In this document: in pieces, positions 14,277 through 19,916 of the stretch
How the letters are laid out: every line of letters begins with the position of its first letter
How positions within the stretch are numbered: position 1 is the stretch's first letter
Assembly: GCA_035531475.1 (NCBI GenBank)
Contig: DATKST010000040.1
Location: 1 to 19,916 of the forward strand
Direction of reading: 5' to 3'
DNA: 19,916 nt
From: CALCEB01 sp035531475
GTDB lineage: Bacteria; Acidobacteriota; Terriglobia; UBA7540
Position numbers and translations under genes: made by a program
The notes under the pieces: generated by a model
What the model saw: only the letters and a program-made list of their open reading frames with translations
Told to the model about the DNA's origin: nothing
Databases searched by the model: none

Positions 14277-16472
14277 ATGAACCGCAGGGAATTCTCAAAG
14301 TTGTCAGGACTCGCATTGTCAGGAATGGCCCTGATCAACGCCGCCACCCCCCAGAGGGCTGCTGCTGCAGGGGGGGAGGGCCACGAGACCTTGCACGGCA
14401 GCGAACCGCTTCGGCCAACGCTCGCCAATGCGTACCGCCAGTATTGTTTTGATTTTAATTGGGTCGATAAGCTCGTGGACCACGTAAAACCGCTCTCCGA
14501 CTACGCAAATATTCGTGCGCAGCGGCAGATCCAGGATCTTCTCGAAATCGACGCAGACGCTTTGCAGGTTTTCTGCATGTCGATATCCGGTTACATGTTC
14601 TATGACAGCAAGGCGGGTACGCGGCACCCCTCGCTGCAATTCGACTACACCCGGGAAATGATCCGGCTAGGTCACGAAAAGGGATTGGCGATGGAGCTTT
14701 ATGTCCCGACGATGTGGGCAGACTACCTGATCCATCAACATCCCGATTGGGGGATCCGCAATCCCGATGGCACTCTATTTACAGCGTTCTTTGGGGGATA
14801 CAATCCGGATCTGAATTCGCCTGCGCTGGATTGGTACATCGAGGTGATTCGAGAACTCATTCCGTCTTACGGGGCGGATGGGTTCTTTGCGGATGGCATC
14901 ACCTTTCTCAAATACGGTCAGTCTCAATACACGGTAGAGAAGTTCAAGCAGGACATGCAACGCGACTACCCGGCATCGCTCGAGAATGATCCGGACTGGA
15001 GGGCGACATTCCGCTGGGAGATCAAACAGATTGACCACATTTGGCAGTCGCTTCGCAATGCTGTAAAAGAACGGGATGCCCGGGTCGAGGTCACTTTCAA
15101 CGGTCCCGGACCGAATATCGCCATGCCCGGCCGCATTGAGATAGGAAGCTTCGTCCCTGAGCCTCCGCACCTGAATCCACACACAGACTACGTGTTCACC
15201 GAGGCGGGGAGTGCCGGCGAATATGCTGATTGGACCAGAGGCATTTCCCATCCCAGGCCTTTTCGAGTGACTTTTAATAATTCCTTTTCAGTTCTTGATC
15301 CGTTTGACCCCAATGAAATGAGGGCTAGAGTTGGCCGGGCCCTCGCTATCGGCGGCATGCCGTATCGCTACGACCGGACTTCAGTCAACGGTGAACCCGA
15401 TCGATACTTCTTAGATCACTGGGGAGCCATTTTCAAGGAAGTCCAGGAGAAGATGCCGTATGTGGAAGGCGCGCACCCGCTGAAGTATGTGGGTGTGGTG
15501 AGCAGCGAACCGACCATGTTTTACCGGGGTCGATCGGACCAGAGCTGCCATGCCGATGACATGCTGGGAGCCCTTAAGATGCTGGATGCGCTGCACATCC
15601 AGCACGATGTGATTGCGGATTGGAACTTGAAGCCGGGCTTTCTTGAGCCCTACGCCATGATCGTTCTTGCGAATACCGGCTGTATGAGCGACGGGCAGGT
15701 TGCCGCCGTCAGGCATTATGTGGAAGCCGGCGGCACTCTGATCGCAACGGCAGAAAGCTCACTTTTTGACGAGAGCGGAAATCCGCGGAACGATTTCGCT
15801 TTGGGTGATGTGCTGGGCGTCCGCATTGATGAAACTCCTTCAAATGCCATCCAGACCGGAGACAACAAGAAGCCGGTTTATATCAACCCTGCGGGATCTT
15901 CCCATCCCATTCTTCACTCCCTGCCCGGCACCGCGCTGATTCTCCCCGGAGATTCCACCTACGTCTGTGCCACTCACGGGAAACCTACGGCGGTGTTAAT
16001 CGAAGACGCCGGGGCCGTAGCGAATTCTCCAGGCCGTGCCTCCCATCGGGCGGCGCTCCAGGTCAGTGCGTTTGGTAAAGGGAAATGCGTCTACATTTGT
16101 GGCTCAATCTTCGCGCGCTCATCCTGGCAAATGGGCCAGGATGGAGGAGTCCGCTGGGCCGGATATTTTGTTAATGCCATGGTTCATGACCTCGCTCCCA
16201 ATGCACCCTGGAAGTTGAGAGGATCAGAAAAACTCTGGGCAGGCGTAAACTCACAACCCGCTCAGCGCCGTCACGTACTACACCTGGTGAACTGGGCGAA
16301 TGACCTCGCCGCGTGTGACGTTGAGGTGAGCATTGCCACGACTACGGGAGCCGGCCCCAGAGCCACAAAGGTCTGGCCAGCCCGTCAACCTCTTCGCGTG
16401 GAGAGAAGCGGGGAATTCCAGGTGATCATGGTTCCCGAGGTAGGACCCCACGTGATCGTCGTGTTCGAATGA
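14277..16472 (+). CDS. Exported glycoside-hydrolase-like protein C (barrel plus A4 domain)
   Basis: A 731-residue protein. The N-terminus MNRREFSKLSGLALSG is a clear Tat-type signal, with AGAGGA 8 bases before ATG. The barrel (about 50-430) has MELYVPTMW and HPDWGIRNPDG, DGFFAD (Asp201-Asp206), FNG (274-276) and VFTEAG (Glu309). The A4-like domain follows (YVGVVSSEPTMFY, MIVLANTGCMS, YVEAGGTLIATAESSLF) and then a C-terminal part with a KGKCVYICGSIF strand also seen in protein D (KGKCIYVSAEET). It begins 121 bases after protein B. A run of six C (14347-14352) and seven G (14370-14376) lies in the signal-peptide part. Substrate unknown. Confidence 0.8.
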   Translation: MNRREFSKLSGLALSGMALINAATPQRAAAAGGEGHETLHGSEPLRPTLANAYRQYCFDFNWVDKLVDHVKPLSDYANIRAQRQIQDLLEIDADALQVFCMSISGYMFYDSKAGTRHPSLQFDYTREMIRLGHEKGLAMELYVPTMWADYLIHQHPDWGIRNPDGTLFTAFFGGYNPDLNSPALDWYIEVIRELIPSYGADGFFADGITFLKYGQSQYTVEKFKQDMQRDYPASLENDPDWRATFRWEIKQIDHIWQSLRNAVKERDARVEVTFNGPGPNIAMPGRIEIGSFVPEPPHLNPHTDYVFTEAGSAGEYADWTRGISHPRPFRVTFNNSFSVLDPFDPNEMRARVGRALAIGGMPYRYDRTSVNGEPDRYFLDHWGAIFKEVQEKMPYVEGAHPLKYVGVVSSEPTMFYRGRSDQSCHADDMLGALKMLDALHIQHDVIADWNLKPGFLEPYAMIVLANTGCMSDGQVAAVRHYVEAGGTLIATAESSLFDESGNPRNDFALGDVLGVRIDETPSNAIQTGDNKKPVYINPAGSSHPILHSLPGTALILPGDSTYVCATHGKPTAVLIEDAGAVANSPGRASHRAALQVSAFGKGKCVYICGSIFARSSWQMGQDGGVRWAGYFVNAMVHDLAPNAPWKLRGSEKLWAGVNSQPAQRRHVLHLVNWANDLAACDVEVSIATTTGAGPRATKVWPARQPLRVERSGEFQVIMVPEVGPHVIVVFE

Positions 16473-16659
16473 AGGATTCATTTGTCGATGTCGTCCCTAC
16501 AGTTGAGAAAGCCACTGAGCCTTTGGTGATTTGCTATTTCAGGTGCTCGCTTCTTCACGCCTGTATCGCGAAGAAACTGCGGTGACTCGTTGGGCTGAGT
16601 TCCTTGCCATGCTTCTCCCCACTGAATATCGAGCAATTCAACCGGTTGACGGGCCCCGG

Positions 16660-18939
16660 TTACTCTGGTGTCAGACGAAGGGTGGTAACTGAAGGAGAGG
16701 CGTTGAAGTACAGTTCAACGGAACCCTTTCGACGGCTAACGAGTAAGGCCCCCTTTGAAGGAATGGGGTGAGCGGATTTAATTCCACTGATAATGGATGT
16801 ATTGATGATCAAGCGCACGGGTTCCCGCGTCGAAAGGCGGGGAAGCGCGGCCGCCTCCGACCGGCGGCCGCCGACGTAGGTTGGCGCGGGAGTATCCCTG
16901 TTAAGAAGGTAGCACAGCAGGTCTTTGTTCTTGCGATTCACCATGAGGACGTAATGGCGAGAGCCTTGAACAGTGAAGGCTGGTGTGCCGATGAGCCGGC
17001 CGACTAATTCCTCAAGAAGCGCCCTTCCTTCCCCAATGGCCGTTTCCTCAGCGCTAACGTAAATACACTTGCCCTTTCCAAAGATATTTTCGATGATCGC
17101 CGGAGTATTGCCGGCATACTTCCATCGTGCGAGTACCCTTCCAGTGCTGTATCTTACGGCCAGCGCGCCGGGATTTAATGAGAGTCCCGAAGCCAGCTCC
17201 GACCCCGGCTCGAAGGCCAGTAGCTTGTATCCCGGCAAGGATCCCGCATAATCAGCCCCGAAAACGTCGGAGAGACCAAAGTTCTTCCTCGGATGGCCGT
17301 CAGGGTCGAACAGCGAAGCGTGACCGAAAGCAAGCAGAGTTCCACCCTGCCGGACATATTCGCGAATTTCTTCAATCTCGTTTTTGTTCAAGAGAGCTGT
17401 TTCCGGGACGAGCAACATACGGTAAGAGCCCAGATCGAACTTGTGGGAAGCGAACGTCCCTCCGACTCGTTCTGTGAGATATCCCATCTTCCGCAGGGCC
17501 CTGGCGGTATCAAAACCGGGTTGTGCGTCGGTATCGACCACCTTGAACCGGTGAGACGCTTTCCACAGTTCCCCCAATGTTGGGATCGATATAAGGTCAG
17601 ACGCCGGGTCACCCGTCAAGACCCCAATTTCCGCATAGGGCTTGGCGCCAACCAACCAGGATCGATTCTGCTTGAGCCAGTCCCCCATAGCACCGAGCAC
17701 GCGAAGATCGCCGTCTTTGTTGAAAATGCCTGAATGTCCGGGTGTCATGGCTGCGTAGACGTTTCCTCCCTCAATCCAGGCGGTAGCGGCATCAACTACG
17801 GCTTCATCCTCCGACATGGAGGGCGGTGGCGCCTGGCGGCTCATGGGAACATACCATGAAGAGTTGATGAGCATCGCCACTTCGAATGGCCGGTCAGCGG
17901 CATGCAGCACGCGCGAGTCGCGGTCAATCTGCGGCCAGACGTGGCCCTCCACGGAAAACCAGTCCACGAGCGAATCAGTAAGATGAGCCTTCTCCGGATT
18001 CACAACGTCATCCATGCCGGCTCCATTGTATGTGAAACTCAAATTGGGTTGAACCTTATGGAGGCTTTGCCGAAGCTGCATCAGGAATCCCCTCAAAGTT
18101 TCCAAATCGAATTCGGACTTCTGGCGGTCAGAAGCCTGCCGGGGCAGGATGCCATCATGTTCCTTAAACTCACTAAGCGTATACTGGTCGTACGAAATCG
18201 GTGATGGCTGCGTGTACAGGTCCAGCCAGAGGCCATCAATGGGTCCGTCATTTTTCACGACCTCTGATAATTGATCCATGACGTATTGTCGATAGGGCGA
18301 GTAAAATGACTTCCAATCCCCGGAAAACGCCAGGCCCATTGGGTTGCCTTGTGCATCAAGGCAGGTCCAATCCCGAAACCTGGGATCGGGATTGTCGTCC
18401 AAGCCTACGGAGTAATACACAACCGCAGCCATATGATTCCTACGTATGGCTTCAAGCGTTTCTTTGACGAAATCGCGTTGTGTTTTGAAACCTGTTAAGC
18501 GGGTCGCATGATGGACCAGCCCATCGTGCCATTTGTCATAGAAGATAACGCCAGTCGCCCCGGCATCTTTAAACTCCCTGATCACCTCATCGGCGTTGTA
18601 GTCTTCACCCAAACCTTTTCGCCAATCCGCAAGAGCCAGTTGCTGCTTTTCAGGTGTCCATTCGCCATTTACGATGAAATCGGGTCCCCAGACGCCATCC
18701 GTCGTGTTGGCGATGAAGCCGGTCATTACAAATAATTGCGGAGGCTTGTACCAGGGGGCCTTATTCAAGCCACTCTGGGGGCCGGCGGCAGAATAAGCCA
18801 CCGGCAACACAACAGATAGAACCAGCATGCAGATTTGAAACAACATCCACCGCACCATTTGTCCGTGAGCAATTTGGAATCTTCCGAAGATTGAACTTGG
18901 CTCCTTTGAGAAGATTCCACTCTCATATGCTTCGGTCAT
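16660..18939 (-). CDS. Exported glycoside-hydrolase-like protein D (GH29-like barrel plus A4 domain)
   Basis: A 759-residue protein. ATG 18939 is chosen because GGAGG lies six bases upstream on the minus strand; a longer in-frame opening would run into the transposase remnant. After a 27-residue lead comes a Sec-type signal (about 28-52, ending VAYSAAG), not a Tat motif, unlike its three paralogs. The barrel (about 65-430) has FYDKWHDGLVHHATRLTGF (133-151), YYSVGLDDNPDPRF, DGLWLD (Asp235-Asp240), YNG (304-306) and FSVEGH (Glu331). The A4-like domain follows (AEIGVLTGDP, MLLVPETALL, VRQGGTLLAFGHASLFD). It is most like protein A. It converges on protein C. Confidence 0.82.
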   Translation of the reverse strand: MTEAYESGIFSKEPSSIFGRFQIAHGQMVRWMLFQICMLVLSVVLPVAYSAAGPQSGLNKAPWYKPPQLFVMTGFIANTTDGVWGPDFIVNGEWTPEKQQLALADWRKGLGEDYNADEVIREFKDAGATGVIFYDKWHDGLVHHATRLTGFKTQRDFVKETLEAIRRNHMAAVVYYSVGLDDNPDPRFRDWTCLDAQGNPMGLAFSGDWKSFYSPYRQYVMDQLSEVVKNDGPIDGLWLDLYTQPSPISYDQYTLSEFKEHDGILPRQASDRQKSEFDLETLRGFLMQLRQSLHKVQPNLSFTYNGAGMDDVVNPEKAHLTDSLVDWFSVEGHVWPQIDRDSRVLHAADRPFEVAMLINSSWYVPMSRQAPPPSMSEDEAVVDAATAWIEGGNVYAAMTPGHSGIFNKDGDLRVLGAMGDWLKQNRSWLVGAKPYAEIGVLTGDPASDLISIPTLGELWKASHRFKVVDTDAQPGFDTARALRKMGYLTERVGGTFASHKFDLGSYRMLLVPETALLNKNEIEEIREYVRQGGTLLAFGHASLFDPDGHPRKNFGLSDVFGADYAGSLPGYKLLAFEPGSELASGLSLNPGALAVRYSTGRVLARWKYAGNTPAIIENIFGKGKCIYVSAEETAIGEGRALLEELVGRLIGTPAFTVQGSRHYVLMVNRKNKDLLCYLLNRDTPAPTYVGGRRSEAAALPRLSTREPVRLIINTSIISGIKSAHPIPSKGALLVSRRKGSVELYFNASPSVTTLRLTPE

Positions 18940-19109
18940 TACAAACCTCCAATGAGGAATCTGATGCGTGCAGGAAGCCACACTGCTATCCTTAGGGTGG
19001 CGATCCTTCGTCAACTGCGATCTGTTGCTTTTCCTTTTCGCCAACACTGGGATCGAGAAGAGCCGCGAAACGAATAAGCCATTTGCAAGGCAGCGAATGC
19101 GGTGGCGAC

Positions 19110-19705
19110 CCCTTTGGAATCGGTTGTCGCTCCCAGTCGTCTCCGGTGCCCTCCAAGAACACCGGCTTTTCTTCTTCCAACTCCGTTTCCATCCGCATCG
19201 CCGTTCCGAGCAAAGGGTTTCGGATCGTCAGAGCGCTCAGAGTATCCGCAACCGGCAGCACACCCACGAGCAACAGGCTGACGCCAACATGCGGGATCAA
19301 GGAAGCCCATTTATTCTCCAGGTACCGCAGTTCCCGGCTCGTCTGTCCCTGCAGCTAACTCTGTAGTGGCCGGAAGGTCTTGCCCTCCGTTGGTCGGCAC
19401 GGGCAATGCCGCCAGCGACGATTGGGCAACCGGACAGCCCCGTAGACGGAGCGCACGGGAATCGAACCGTTAACCTTGATCGACTGGTGCTGGCCGCAAC
19501 GTTGGCAGGCCCGCGATCGCTGGAGGGACTCCACGGTTTGCTGTTTGGCGACAAACTGCCGCATCCCTTTCAGCACCGCCTTGCCTTCGGCCATGCTCAG
19601 GCCGAGCGTTTCCATCGCCACCGTCTGGCGTTCAAACTCCAACACAGGCTGCATTTGCTCGGTGCCATCGTCGGCTATACAGACCACCTGGACACGGAAC
19701 TTCAT
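19110..19705 (-). pseudogene. ISKra4-family transposase remnant with in-frame TAG
   Basis: From ATG 19705 (GGGGAGGG upstream) the frame gives the ISKra4 N-terminus: FRVQVVCIADDG, an LGLSMAEGKAVL helix, a zinc-ribbon-like CQRCG...CPC, then RPLQS and a TAG (19357-19355, probably from CAG). The same frame continues with RELRYLENKWASLIPHVGVSLLL, VLPVADTLSALTIRNPLL and FLEGTGDDWERQPIPKG, all expected for the family. After about 19110 the resemblance stops; the catalytic DDE part is absent. It is truncated and cannot be active. Its loss point lies just upstream of hydrolase D. Terminal inverted repeats are not recognisable. Confidence 0.75.
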
Positions 19706-19916
19706 CGGCCTACCCTCCCCTTAGGACAGCCGCAAAATTAACTAATCAGATACAACCGTTTACCTGTCATAACCTATCTTTACGGCAGTTCTCATCTCCA
19801 AAATGTAAAACGCCTTCACGCCCCTATAAGAACAACTATTTGTCGCCCTCGGGGAGCGGTAGCCAACGACGTCGTAATTTGTTATAGTTCCGATTAGGAG
19901 GAACCACTGTAGTCGG
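19706..19916. other. Right edge without recognisable gene
   Basis: About 210 bases upstream of the transposase remnant, more AT-rich than the rest. A 10-bp palindrome ACGACGTCGT lies at 19866-19875. The far end of the insertion element or a further gene may lie beyond the window. I see no ORF or RNA gene. Confidence 0.4.

Noticed and set aside
16640..16661. AACCGG/CCGGTT inverted repeat at the hydrolase C-D convergence as a terminator
   Set aside because: Only 6-bp arms, a 10-base spacer, and no T-run on either side; too weak to call.

Overview
The window is a GC-rich bacterial chromosomal segment. Tat-type signals with an N-R-R-x-F start, a ThuA-like protein, several large secreted glycoside-hydrolase-like proteins and a dispersed GCGGTC/GACCGC palindromic repeat would fit an Acidobacteriota-like soil bacterium. 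That placement is inference: no rRNA or marker gene is present, and Verrucomicrobiota or Planctomycetota are not excluded.

Left part (1-4740). Two copies of a palindromic repeat flank a TPM-domain membrane protein. Downstream come a nucleotidyltransferase-fold protein with a degenerate second metal-binding position and a LemA protein. Next is a Tat-type sulfite-oxidase-family protein in which the Cys that normally binds molybdenum is Ser and a substrate-site Arg is Tyr. A small zinc-ribbon/DUF2007 protein and a secreted TPR protein follow, facing each other.

Middle part (4740-9242). An ArsR-type regulator gene is interrupted by an in-frame TGA, and its normal C-terminus continues in the same frame behind it. 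About 450 bases with no recognisable gene follow. A tight pair then encodes an amidohydrolase and a small ABM-type monooxygenase, preceded by a plausible promoter, an 8-bp palindrome inside it and a 10-bp-arm inverted repeat upstream. A remnant of an IS256-type transposase lies between this pair and a Tat-exported ThuA-like protein. A mandelate-racemase-type enolase-superfamily protein faces the ThuA gene.

Right part (9243-19916). A divergent control region carries a 16-bp AT-rich palindrome. It is followed by three tandem + strand genes and one convergent - strand gene. All four encode exported proteins of about 716-759 residues with the same plan: signal peptide, glycosidase-like barrel, and a beta-galactosidase-trimerisation/amidotransferase-like (A4) domain. 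Their barrels share an Asp ... Asn-Gly ... Glu frame with similar spacing. The window ends with an ISKra4-type transposase remnant interrupted by a TAG.

Functionally, 5922-18939 looks like a carbohydrate or glycoconjugate catabolic locus: exported hydrolases release products, and an acid-sugar dehydratase/racemase-like enzyme, an amidohydrolase, a monooxygenase and a ThuA protein may act on them. No transporter or sugar kinase is visible, so the substrate is unknown. The best candidate for something undescribed is the four-paralog hydrolase cluster, followed by the cysteine-less sulfite oxidase homolog.
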